Shown here: in pieces, positions 25,801 through 33,069 of the stretch | Numbering within the stretch: the first letter of the stretch is position 1 | Layout: each line of letters starts with the position of its first letter | Origin: Chryseobacterium populi | Lineage (GTDB): Bacteria > Bacteroidota > Bacteroidia > Flavobacteriales > Weeksellaceae | NCBI RefSeq assembly: GCF_000282115.1 | Contig: NZ_AKJY01000041.1 | Coordinates: forward strand, 24,623 to 88,622 | Reading direction: 5' to 3' | Length of the DNA: 64,000 bases | Notes under the pieces: generated by a model | Database searches by the model: none | What the model was told of the DNA's origin: nothing | What the model saw: the letters and a program-made list of their open reading frames with translations, nothing else | Position numbers and translations under genes: made by a program

Positions 25801-25976
25801 ATATCTTTGGGGCTTGTACCCGGAAAGATAACAGTAATCAGATATTGTGGCTGATGGGTAGTTGGATCTTCGGACCTTGGCATGGTGAATAGCGTCAGCA
25901 GTCCCACCACTGATACGAGAACGAATATGACCAAGGTAAATTGATAGTTCTTTACCGCAAAATTTGTAATCTTCAT
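22893..25976 (-). CDS. RND efflux pump inner-membrane transporter (HAE1-like)
   Basis: The 1027-residue protein has the AcrB-type layout: TM1 near 12-32, large periplasmic loops, and TM4 with GLLVDDSIVVVEN, where D398 and D399 are the adjacent proton-relay aspartates of the hydrophobe/amphiphile branch; heavy-metal pumps have a different DFG pattern. It should export drugs or other amphiphiles using proton motive force with the adaptor and outer-membrane genes directly upstream (11 bp and 16 bp gaps). Expression is probably repressed by the TetR protein encoded in the same cluster. Confidence 0.93.
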   Translation of the reverse strand: MKITNFAVKNYQFTLVIFVLVSVVGLLTLFTMPRSEDPTTHQPQYLITVIFPGTSPKDMEEQVVKPIENKIYGLENIDKMLTTIEDGVAAIQPKFKYGVDVDNKYQEISTEINALKNSGLPKDIYLIKTEKISSSDVKVLQIALVSENVSAKTMRDQADILKTRLEKITNLKDVKYTGMPEQQIRIDMQLDKLAQLKIPLNVVVGSLQSEAADIPGGSINLESKVFNVKTSGKFKTVNDVANTVVYNANGKIIYLKDVAEVSYKDETVNHITRLNGNRCVLITAGMKDNVSITDVQKEFLPVVNEFSKELPENIKLVKNFDQANMVSQRLGHLGFDFGLAILLVVITLLPLGFRASLIVMISIPLSLALGLIAMNVLGFSLNQLSIVGLVVALGLLVDDSIVVVENIERWLREGHSRKDAILKGTKQIGVAVVGCTATLVIAFLPLAFLPDIAGEFIRSLPMAIITSVLASMIVALTLVPFLGSKILRTHTHGGGNFFLKHLQRFLTYSYKRIMPLSLQWPKVTIAISMGLSILAFFLFTQTGFKLFPTSEKPMFLVNIKMPLQADIPESDRVTKLVEKELAQHKEIVHYTSNVGKGNPQIYYNVHQQDIKPDFAQVFVQLDNEASPKVKTELIKRLRLKFKNFPYAKIEVKDFEQGTPLEANIVVRIFGEDPKILRQLSFKVEELLRKHPGTNYINNELNTYKSDVKIKINKEKARTLGVLTSDVDKVIRMAVAGFTVGDYIDDRGDSREVVITLPRHKFSNLDVLKNLYVNNVQGVPVLVDQIATISFETSPTVINHFNKSRFAKVTSSTKDHVYANDILKDIVPQLDKMQFPKGYYYKLSGEAESEGDALGGNFLSVILLSGFLFVGVLLLQFKTFKGIIIVLSIIPLGILGGILALLLTGNPMSLVSIIGFIGLSGIQVKNSLLLVDFTNQLRAEGHSIDEAINIAGETRFLPVVLTSITAICGLIPLALNPNPLIAPLAIVLIGGLISSTILSRIVTPVMYKLIPPTLESAEQTESIETIPQ

Positions 25977-25987
25977 ATCTATGCTTT

Positions 25988-27037
25988 TTAGCGGATAATT
26001 TTAATGGTTGATTTTTCGTTAAGATATGCGCTATTGGATACCACTACCTGATCAACTCCTGCAAGCCCATCTTGCAGATAAACATTTTGATTGTCGAAAC
26101 GGGCAATAGTGACAGGAACCTTCCTGACCTTATCCTGTCCAACCGGTGCAAAGACGAAAGCCTTATCACCATCTGCCTCAACCAGTGATGCATAGGGGAC
26201 AACTTTTACATTTTCATCCTGCATGGTTGTAATTTCTGCTTTACCAAACATACCTACTGCAGGTTTAAGATTCTCTAATTTCAGCTTTAATTCAACCTGG
26301 AAAGAGCCGAGGCTGCGGTCTGCTGCCTGGGATTTACGGAATACGTAAGCCTCCAGTTTTTGATCGGCATAGCCATCAAGTATTACTGTTGCTTTCTGCC
26401 CGATAGTGATGATTGCCCATTCCCGGTCGGTTACACCCACTTTGAGTATATAATTGTTGTTTTGCTGTGTTTCATTAATCGCCAATACCGGCATCCCTGC
26501 CGCTACTACTTCGCCTTCATTAGAGATCTTCTGGCTGACAAAGCCATCGGCAGCTGCATAAATTTTTGCATAACGCTGATTGAATGCAACGGCTTCCTGT
26601 GATTTCTGGGCAACATCAAGGAGAGTTTTGGTATTTTGCAGCTGCTCCAAGGTATAAACACTGTCACGATATAGATTAGCCGCCCGTTGGTAATCACGTC
26701 TGGCTTTTTCTACATTTAAATTGGACTGTGATAGCCCGGCATTGATCTCTGTTGCATTTAATGTTGCCAGCAATTGTCCTTTTCGGAAAAACTGGCCTTC
26801 CTCAACCAGTATCCGGCTGATGATACCTCCGATCTTAAAGGAGTACCGTGCTTCATTTTCAGTAGCCAGCAAGCCTGTGGCACTGATGTTTTTAGGTAAT
26901 GCCAATGTCGATACAGGAACGGTCTTGACAGCGATAACCTCCTGATCAACCTGTGCAGCTTCAGTTTTCTTTTCCTCTTCGCAGGAATATAAAATGATGA
27001 ATAATGAAAAAAAGCTGAGTATTTTTATGCTCTTCAT
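25988..27037 (-). CDS. RND periplasmic adaptor (membrane fusion) lipoprotein
   Basis: From the ATG at 27037 the 349-residue product starts with a lipoprotein signal (MKSIKILSFFSLFIILYSC; lipid-modified Cys at 19), then a barrel-sandwich/lipoyl domain (FKIGGIISRILVEEGQFFRKGQLLATL), a helical hairpin and a beta-barrel with LKPAVGMFGKAEI. The open frame runs further upstream to 27166, but those residues overlap the TolC gene in another frame and lack a signal, so the inner start is chosen. It links the RND pump to the TolC-like channel. Confidence 0.9.
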   Translation of the reverse strand: MKSIKILSFFSLFIILYSCEEEKKTEAAQVDQEVIAVKTVPVSTLALPKNISATGLLATENEARYSFKIGGIISRILVEEGQFFRKGQLLATLNATEINAGLSQSNLNVEKARRDYQRAANLYRDSVYTLEQLQNTKTLLDVAQKSQEAVAFNQRYAKIYAAADGFVSQKISNEGEVVAAGMPVLAINETQQNNNYILKVGVTDREWAIITIGQKATVILDGYADQKLEAYVFRKSQAADRSLGSFQVELKLKLENLKPAVGMFGKAEITTMQDENVKVVPYASLVEADGDKAFVFAPVGQDKVRKVPVTIARFDNQNVYLQDGLAGVDQVVVSNSAYLNEKSTIKIIR

Positions 27038-27053
27038 AATAATGTACTTATTT

Positions 27054-28439
27054 TTATTTAAGATTAAAACCTGCATTGGCCCGTTCGATAGCTGCATATG
27101 CGATCCATGTATCAAAAAGAGCAATGTTTGTGTGTAACTGTGCATCGATGAGCTGGTTTTGTGCATCTAATAATTCGATATAGATGATCATACCTTCCTT
27201 ATAGAGTTTCAGCACATCGGTATAATAGGTCTGCGAGGTTTTCAATTGTGACTGCGCTGCCTGATATTGTGCCAGGGCACTTTCCATCTCATTCTCACGT
27301 ACCTTTAACTCGGTAAGTAGTTGTTGCTGTATATAGCCTGTCTGCGCTTCCAGGGCTTGATGGTCTGAAACTGTCTGCTTTATCCGATTTGAGTTTTTAC
27401 CGGATGAAAACAGGTTCCATTCCAACGAAACTCCCAAAAAGTAATACCGGCTTTGCTTATTGAACTTCCAATCGAAAGCCTGGGAACCAAGGTCAAGGTA
27501 AGTACCGATTTTTGGTACCAGGTATGACCTTGCAAGACCGTTCAGGTTTCCGTTTATATCTGTCGCAATTTTTAATTTTGAAAGCTCTTCCCTGTTTCCA
27601 ATATCCTGACCTGACAATAAGTCCGGGGCCGGCAGGGTGCTCAGATCGTCCAGCGAGATGCTATCCTGTAAAGGCCGGTTCAATAAAAAATTAAAGTAGG
27701 TTTGGGCCGATTCTGCTGTTTTTCGTGCTGAAATTAATGAGGCATTTATTTTGGATACTTCGTTCGTGCTGCGCAGGACTGCGGTGCGATTTACCTTAGC
27801 ATTGTCAAAAAGCTTGGTATTGATACGTTTTCCTTCATTAACTAATAGTAGGGACGATTCGTATATCTTAATTGCCTTCACCGCCTTTGCGTAATTATAA
27901 TAGGCTGTTTTGATCTCCTTTACGAGCTCCCGCTTAAAAAGCCTGACTTCCATTTGCTGCAGGTCTACCTGTTGCATTTTAATCTTTTTATTGTACATCA
28001 ACTCTGCATTTAAGATGGGTAGGGTAGTCCGGAATTTAGCATCGTAAAAGTTATCCGGGTTCAATTGGATCTGTTGATTTTGAAGCTGCGGAAATGCATT
28101 GCTTCCTGTCAGCTGATTTAGCGAACTGTAAACCCCATTTAACAGATCTCCGGTGGGAAAATCGATGGTTCGTCCACCGTCTGCTTTACTGTATGTGGTC
28201 GAAAAAGTTATTTCCGGTAGAAACATACTTTTAGCCTCTTTTAATGCATAGATGTTCTTTTCCAGCAAAAAGTTTTGCTGTCTGATACTTTGGCTTGATG
28301 ATAGCCCCTGCTGGATGTATTCATCAAGTAGACTCTGGGCGTGCACTTTCTGTGAAGTACTCCATAGTACAAGACCCAAAAGGGCATAAACCCGAAAATT
28401 GTTTTTATAAAATTTAATCACTGTAATAATTTTAAACAC
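27054..28439 (-). CDS. TolC-family outer-membrane efflux protein
   Basis: The 461-residue protein has a signal region ending KVHAQ and two tandem TolC-type alpha-helical/beta-strand repeats (for example AKVNRTAVLRSTNEVSKINASLISARKTA and EGMIIYIELLDAQNQLIDAQ). There is no ATG near the start: the frame begins with GTG at 28439 and has another GTG at 28421. The first GTG lies in the middle of a palindromic operator (28432-28446), so the second may be the real start, or the repressor may directly block the ribosome start region. It is the first structural gene of the efflux operon. Confidence 0.9.
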   Translation of the reverse strand: MFKIITVIKFYKNNFRVYALLGLVLWSTSQKVHAQSLLDEYIQQGLSSSQSIRQQNFLLEKNIYALKEAKSMFLPEITFSTTYSKADGGRTIDFPTGDLLNGVYSSLNQLTGSNAFPQLQNQQIQLNPDNFYDAKFRTTLPILNAELMYNKKIKMQQVDLQQMEVRLFKRELVKEIKTAYYNYAKAVKAIKIYESSLLLVNEGKRINTKLFDNAKVNRTAVLRSTNEVSKINASLISARKTAESAQTYFNFLLNRPLQDSISLDDLSTLPAPDLLSGQDIGNREELSKLKIATDINGNLNGLARSYLVPKIGTYLDLGSQAFDWKFNKQSRYYFLGVSLEWNLFSSGKNSNRIKQTVSDHQALEAQTGYIQQQLLTELKVRENEMESALAQYQAAQSQLKTSQTYYTDVLKLYKEGMIIYIELLDAQNQLIDAQLHTNIALFDTWIAYAAIERANAGFNLK

Positions 28440-28446
28440 TGTTCAA
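28432..28446. promoter_or_regulatory. TetR-type operator at the TolC gene start
   Basis: TTAAACACTGTTCAA is a near-palindrome with a single central base and matches 13 of 15 positions with CTGAACACTGTTCAA at 29908-29922. The two sites bracket the SDR-TetR gene pair, so they are probably both bound by that TetR protein. Confidence 0.6.
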
Positions 28447-28465
28447 TTTGAAATTAAAAAAAAGC

Positions 28466-29074
28466 TTAGCTTTTTTCGAGCAAAGCGACAAAGCATTCAT
28501 AGCCATGTTCCATAAGCTCCTCATTGGTCTTGCCTATAAAGCTGGCTGTTCGGTCTTTACAGAATAGAGCACAGATACCATGCATTGCCGACAGTACCAT
28601 AAACGTAAAGTATTCGATATCCATATCTTTAAATCTTCCTCGCGCCTGACATTCCCGAATCACTGATGAAAGATGGTTGATTGCTTCCTGTGCAATTATA
28701 AATCCATTCTCTTCAGAACTTTTGGAGGTTTCTTCTACCATAAACATCAGGTTGTAATAGTCCTTGTTTTCTTGAGCAAATTGAATAAAAACACGGCCTG
28801 ACGCTTTTAAACGTTCGAAAGGGTCAGCTACGGTATTAAGAACCTTTAACTGGCTGAGCAATAATGTAAAACCTTCCTTATGAAGCTGATGGAAAATCTC
28901 GCTTTTATCTTTAAAGTGAAAATATAGGCTACCAGGGCTATAACTGATCTCATTGGCAATGTTACGCATGCTTGTTTTTTCATATCCCTTTTCCAGGAAT
29001 ACCTTTCGTGCACCATTCAGGATCCGCTGATGCATTTCCTGTTTTTCTTCCTGTTTTCTTTCTGCTATGCTCAT
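28466..29074 (-). CDS. TetR/AcrR-family repressor
   Basis: The 202-residue protein has the TetR DNA-binding domain at 10-60 (ILNGARKVFLEKGYEKTSMRNIANEISYSPGSLYFHFKDKSEIFHQL) and a helical ligand domain. It lies in the same orientation between an SDR gene (33-bp gap) and the TolC-MFP-RND genes, with matching palindromes before the SDR gene and before the TolC gene. It most likely represses both transcription units and is relieved by a pump substrate. Confidence 0.92.
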   Translation of the reverse strand: MSIAERKQEEKQEMHQRILNGARKVFLEKGYEKTSMRNIANEISYSPGSLYFHFKDKSEIFHQLHKEGFTLLLSQLKVLNTVADPFERLKASGRVFIQFAQENKDYYNLMFMVEETSKSSEENGFIIAQEAINHLSSVIRECQARGRFKDMDIEYFTFMVLSAMHGICALFCKDRTASFIGKTNEELMEHGYECFVALLEKS

Positions 29075-29107
29075 TCGTTTATTCTATTTCCAATTAATAT
29101 CTCCCGC

Positions 29108-29866
29108 CTATGATATTCCGGGACTCAGATTTCCCATGATTTTAATGCCTGCCTTTCTGCTCAAAAATTTAAAACCGAAAAGCATTAATTTGTTATTCCA
29201 ACCTTGTACTACACGTGGCTGCTTTCTTTCTTGTAATGCTGCAAAAAGCTTATCACTCACTTCTTTTACTGAGGAAACCACGAATTTGGGAAATTCTTTC
29301 GCTGTATTGCCTGCATTTTCATGAAAATCTGATGCTGTAGCACCCGGGTTGAAACCCATTACAAAGATGCCTTTATTTTTATATTCAAACCAAAGAGATT
29401 CAGAAAAATTTGTAACAAAAGCTTTGCTGCCTGCATAAACTGCTGCTCCGGGCAGGGAAGAGAAGCCAATCAGCGAACCAATATTGACCAGTGAATCACC
29501 TGCACTCGCATTTTGAAGGAACGCATATGAAAGCACAACAAGTGCATCCATGTTCAGTCGCATGACTTTTAGGTGATCTTCAATCTGGACCTCTGTAAAT
29601 TTACCATATACCGCAGCCCCTGCATTATTAATCAATACATTGTACCGGACTGTCTTTATATGACCGGCTAGTTTTTCAAGATCCTCTTTTACCGTTAGAT
29701 CAACAACGAGTATAGAATGTCCATTTCCGTTTAATGACTGCATTACCTTTTGCAGCTTTTCCTCATTACGGGCTACCAGGGTTACCTGATAATTTTGTGA
29801 AGCAAGCTGGTGGGCAATTTCTAAACCTATCCCGCCACTGGCTCCTGTTATTAATGCTGTTTTCAT
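29108..29866 (-). CDS. Short-chain dehydrogenase/reductase
   Basis: The 252-residue protein is a classical SDR: TGASGGIG cofactor loop at the start, NNAG, the catalytic serine in SLVNIGSLIG, and YAGSK active site. ATG 29866 is preferred because the upstream codon at 29875 is TTG. It is the first gene of the TetR/efflux cluster, preceded by a TATATTTG -7 box directly adjoining the TetR-type palindrome. Substrate is unknown; detoxification of a pump ligand is a reasonable guess. Confidence 0.9.
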   Translation of the reverse strand: MKTALITGASGGIGLEIAHQLASQNYQVTLVARNEEKLQKVMQSLNGNGHSILVVDLTVKEDLEKLAGHIKTVRYNVLINNAGAAVYGKFTEVQIEDHLKVMRLNMDALVVLSYAFLQNASAGDSLVNIGSLIGFSSLPGAAVYAGSKAFVTNFSESLWFEYKNKGIFVMGFNPGATASDFHENAGNTAKEFPKFVVSSVKEVSDKLFAALQERKQPRVVQGWNNKLMLFGFKFLSRKAGIKIMGNLSPGIS

Positions 29867-29899
29867 ATCCGTCAAAAATTATATTAAACATTGATGATG

Positions 29900-29922
29900 C
29901 AAATATACTGAACACTGTTCAA
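29900..29922 (-). promoter_or_regulatory. Promoter and TetR-type operator of the SDR-TetR operon
   Basis: On the minus strand TATATTTG (29907 to 29900) matches the -7 box. Immediately upstream lies CTGAACACTGTTCAA (29908-29922), whose core TGAACA-C-TGTTCA is a perfect dyad. Bound repressor would occupy the gap between -7 and -33. Confidence 0.6.
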
Positions 29923-30080
29923 TAAAATATCATAAATTTTATTTTTTTTGATTTTAGTTTAAAAATTGAGTTTATTTATCCATACACAAGCTCAATAAAA
30001 TTGAGGATTTATTAACTCCGGGTATAATCTTCGGAAACCAATTTCTGTAATTATTCGTGTTTATGTTTTAACTTTGTATT

Positions 30081-30656
30081 ATGAACGACCGGCTAATTCA
30101 TCTTATTGAACAATACGTAGACCTCTCTGAATTAGAAAGAAATTATTGTCGGCAATACTTTGAGCCGGCGTCATATTCTAAAAACCATATTCTTGAAGAA
30201 GAGGAAAAGATACCCCGTTATCTTTATTTTGTGGTATCCGGTTTTGTCAGATTATTCTATTATAATGATAAAGGAGACGAGGTAACGACCCACATCAATT
30301 GCCCGCCTGGCTTCATTACATCCTATTTTAACTTCATTAATCAGACCAAATCGGAAGAGAATCTGGAGTGTATTACCCCATGTGAACTATTGAGGATTAC
30401 CATGTCTGATCTGGATATGCTTACCGAACAAAGTCCTGCATTTAAAGATTTCAGCATTTTGATATTTCAGCAATCTTTATCCTATAATGAAAGACGCTCA
30501 AAAGAGCTGGCTACCCTTAGTGCAGAACAGCGGTATTTAAAACTGATGTCAGAATATCCTCAAATCCTTCAGAATGTTCCTATGCAATATATCGCTTCTT
30601 TTCTTGGGATGAATCCTAAAAGTTTAAGCCGCCTCCGCAAACAGATCATTAGGTAA
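30081..30656 (+). CDS. Crp/Fnr-family transcriptional regulator
   Basis: The 191-residue protein has a cyclic-nucleotide-binding-like beta-roll (about 20-115, with FVVSGFVRLFYYNDKGDEV) and a short C-terminal helix-turn-helix (MQYIASFLGMNPKSLSRLRKQI). The lack of FNR cysteines suggests no Fe-S cluster. Length is normal for the Bacteroidota subgroup. A TAACTTTG box at 30069-30076 lies only 4 bp before the ATG, so the message may be nearly leaderless or the box may be chance. It is followed 64 bp later by an SDR-type dehydratase gene it may control. Confidence 0.9.
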   Translation: MNDRLIHLIEQYVDLSELERNYCRQYFEPASYSKNHILEEEEKIPRYLYFVVSGFVRLFYYNDKGDEVTTHINCPPGFITSYFNFINQTKSEENLECITPCELLRITMSDLDMLTEQSPAFKDFSILIFQQSLSYNERRSKELATLSAEQRYLKLMSEYPQILQNVPMQYIASFLGMNPKSLSRLRKQIIR

Positions 30657-30720
30657 CATTTGTGAAGTGATTTTGAATGAGCAAATCTGATCTTTGCTGT
30701 ATCATTTAAAGTCAATACAT

Positions 30721-31731
30721 ATGATACATAAAAATTTAGCATTGGTATCCGGTGCCAATGGACATTTGGGTAACAATCTTGTCAGATTACTGATTAATAA
30801 AGGGATTCCTGTACGGGCATCAGTACGTAACATCAAAAATACAGCACCTTTTCATGGACTGGATTGCGAAGTTGTACAAGCTGATATTACAGATAAAGCC
30901 TCATTTGTAAAAGCTTTGCAGGGGGTGGAAACATTTTACGCCGTGGGAGCATCGTTCAAATTATGGGCTAAAGATCCTGAAAAGGAGATCTACGATGTAA
31001 ATATGCAGGGAACACGGTACACGATAGAAGCTGCTGCTGAAGCAGGTGTGAAAAGAATAGTCTATATCAGTTCTATTGCAGCACTGGATTATACGGATCT
31101 TCCTACAAAAGAGAGTAATGGCTATAATCCGGACCGAAGGGATATGTATTACAATTCAAAAAATGACGGGGAAAAATTGGCTTTTCAATTGGCTCATGAG
31201 CTGGGAATCGAATTAGTTTCTGTGATGCCTGCGGCGATGATAGGGAGTGAAGCATTTCTCCCCCTGAATGTTTCCTTTGGAGTACTGAAGCTGATTTTAA
31301 ACAAACAAATTCCAATGGATACAAAGATCACATTGAACTGGATCGATGTGAAAGATGTAGCCGAAGGCTGTTATCTTGCAGCACAGAAGGGGCGTTCCGG
31401 TGAGCGCTATATTCTCGCCAACGAAAAATGTATGACCATTACGGATACGATGGTTCTGGCTGCCGGATTATATCCAAAATTAAACCTTAAAAAACCAGTG
31501 GCTGTACCAAAGTTTATATTGTATGCCATTGCCGGACTGATGGAATTTTCGGCAAAGATCATGGGAAAAGCTCCTATAATAACAACAAAAGATATTGCGA
31601 TGTTTTCAGGATTACAACAGGATTTTGACATATCTAAAGCAAGAAATGAATTAGGATTTAATCCCAAAAGGCCTGAGCAGGCTGTGACAGAAGCATTAGC
31701 TTATCTGATGGCAAATCCGGACTTACTTTAG
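30721..31731 (+). CDS. NAD-dependent epimerase/dehydratase-like (extended SDR)
   Basis: The 336-residue protein is an extended SDR of the dihydroflavonol-reductase/epimerase type: SGANGHLGNNLVRLL binds NAD(P), SSIAAL gives the catalytic serine and YYNSKNDGEKLA the YxxxK pair. The ATG at 30721 is chosen; the upstream extension begins with TTG and lacks family similarity. It lies just after the Crp-type regulator. Substrate unknown. Confidence 0.88.
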   Translation: MIHKNLALVSGANGHLGNNLVRLLINKGIPVRASVRNIKNTAPFHGLDCEVVQADITDKASFVKALQGVETFYAVGASFKLWAKDPEKEIYDVNMQGTRYTIEAAAEAGVKRIVYISSIAALDYTDLPTKESNGYNPDRRDMYYNSKNDGEKLAFQLAHELGIELVSVMPAAMIGSEAFLPLNVSFGVLKLILNKQIPMDTKITLNWIDVKDVAEGCYLAAQKGRSGERYILANEKCMTITDTMVLAAGLYPKLNLKKPVAVPKFILYAIAGLMEFSAKIMGKAPIITTKDIAMFSGLQQDFDISKARNELGFNPKRPEQAVTEALAYLMANPDLL

Positions 31732-31864
31732 ACAGCAGCAGGTTTTTATTAAAGGAATGAAATTTTAAATGTATTCTAGTACTGAATTTATAAATTACAA
31801 CCGGCAGTTGTTGAATAACAACAAGAAGTAGCGTATTTACAACTAAGAGTGTTTGTATTTTTGC

Positions 31865-31894
31865 TTGACTTTGAAATAGCTCTGAATATCTTTG
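31865..31894 (+). promoter_or_regulatory. Bacteroidota-type promoter of the XRE-pentapeptide gene
   Basis: TTG (31865-31867), 19 bp, TATCTTTG (31887-31894): an ideal spacing and sequence. The gene starts 31 bp after the -7 box. Confidence 0.65.
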
Positions 31895-31925
31895 TATTGT
31901 CAAAAAAGTAAAAAAGACATCAATT

Positions 31926-32870
31926 ATGGATACAAAGATATTAGGCGGGAAAATCGTCAACGCAAGAAAAGTGAATAACATGTCTCAGGCCCAGCTTGCC
32001 GGGCTATTGTTTATCAGTCCACAGGCAGTTGGAAAATGGGAACGAGGTGAATCAATTCCAGATTTTATAACAATCAACAGGCTTTCGGAAATTTTTAATG
32101 TTGATCTCAATTATTTTTCAGAAAATTTGCAATCTCTTGCAGATGAGCAGCTTCTTGAAACAATCAATAATCAAACGGGTGAAACGCGACGAGGGGCATC
32201 GGAAGAAACTGAATTTTCCGTTTCTCAAAATCATGAATTACTTACAAACTTTAGCGGAAGTGCTTTAGCAGAAACAGATTTAGCGGGAGTAAAGGCGCCA
32301 AAAAGAAAGTTTTTCGGGAGTGATTTGCAGAGGGCTAACTTTGCCGGTGCAGATTTAACAGGCAGCTCGTTTAAAGGGAGCAATATGCAAAAAACTGATT
32401 TTAAAGAAACAAACCTTACAGATTGCTCTTTATCGGCCAATAACCTCACAGATACAATATTTAATAAAACTATTCTGGTGCGCACTGAGTTTCATGCTTC
32501 AGAACTCACCAATGCAGAGTTTACGGATGTAAAGTTAATTGACGTAAAGTTTACGGCTACCGATCTTAAAGAAACGATTTTTAAAAACTGTGAATTTAAA
32601 GGTGTTCATTTTAAATCGGCTGATATGAGTGGTATGTGCCTGGACGGGCAGGTTTTTATTGATGTAAAGTTTGATAATGCTGCCTTAAATGAAGCTTCAT
32701 TTAAAGGAGCGACATTCAGAAACGTTTCTTTCCGCCCGACTTTCGCTCTTACTAACAGGTATTATAAAACGCTTAAAACCATCTGTTTTGAAGGGGCAAT
32801 GATGGACAAATTAACCTATGCTGCCCTTAAAGGCCTTGGAGTAGATTTGTCAAAAGCGATGACCATATAG
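31926..32870 (+). CDS. XRE helix-turn-helix fused to pentapeptide repeats
   Basis: The 314-residue protein starts with an XRE-type HTH (about 8-65, MSQAQLAGLLFISPQAVGKWERG) and continues, after a linker, into a long run of pentapeptide repeats from about 108 to 270 (patterns such as DLQRANFAGADLTGSSFKGS and later A-N-x-x-F/L units), which form a right-handed square beta-helix. The C-terminus is a short non-repetitive cap. Pentapeptide proteins mimic DNA or act as scaffolds; joining one to an HTH suggests a DNA-binding regulator with a DNA-mimic or dimerisation arm. It has a strong, simple promoter. The target is unknown. Confidence 0.85.
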   Translation: MDTKILGGKIVNARKVNNMSQAQLAGLLFISPQAVGKWERGESIPDFITINRLSEIFNVDLNYFSENLQSLADEQLLETINNQTGETRRGASEETEFSVSQNHELLTNFSGSALAETDLAGVKAPKRKFFGSDLQRANFAGADLTGSSFKGSNMQKTDFKETNLTDCSLSANNLTDTIFNKTILVRTEFHASELTNAEFTDVKLIDVKFTATDLKETIFKNCEFKGVHFKSADMSGMCLDGQVFIDVKFDNAALNEASFKGATFRNVSFRPTFALTNRYYKTLKTICFEGAMMDKLTYAALKGLGVDLSKAMTI

Positions 32871-33069
32871 ATAACCCAGTAATAAAATACGATCCTGCAT
32901 TGGTCCTTGAAGATTCTGATACCATTATTCATAAATGGAATGAAGAATTCTGAATTAAGCGGCGTTGCATATTTATAATTAGGGTATTGAAATATATTAA
33001 TACCTTAATTTTAGTATATCCATAGTAATTACATGGTCAAATTTAATTTATTTTGTAGTAAAACAAATT

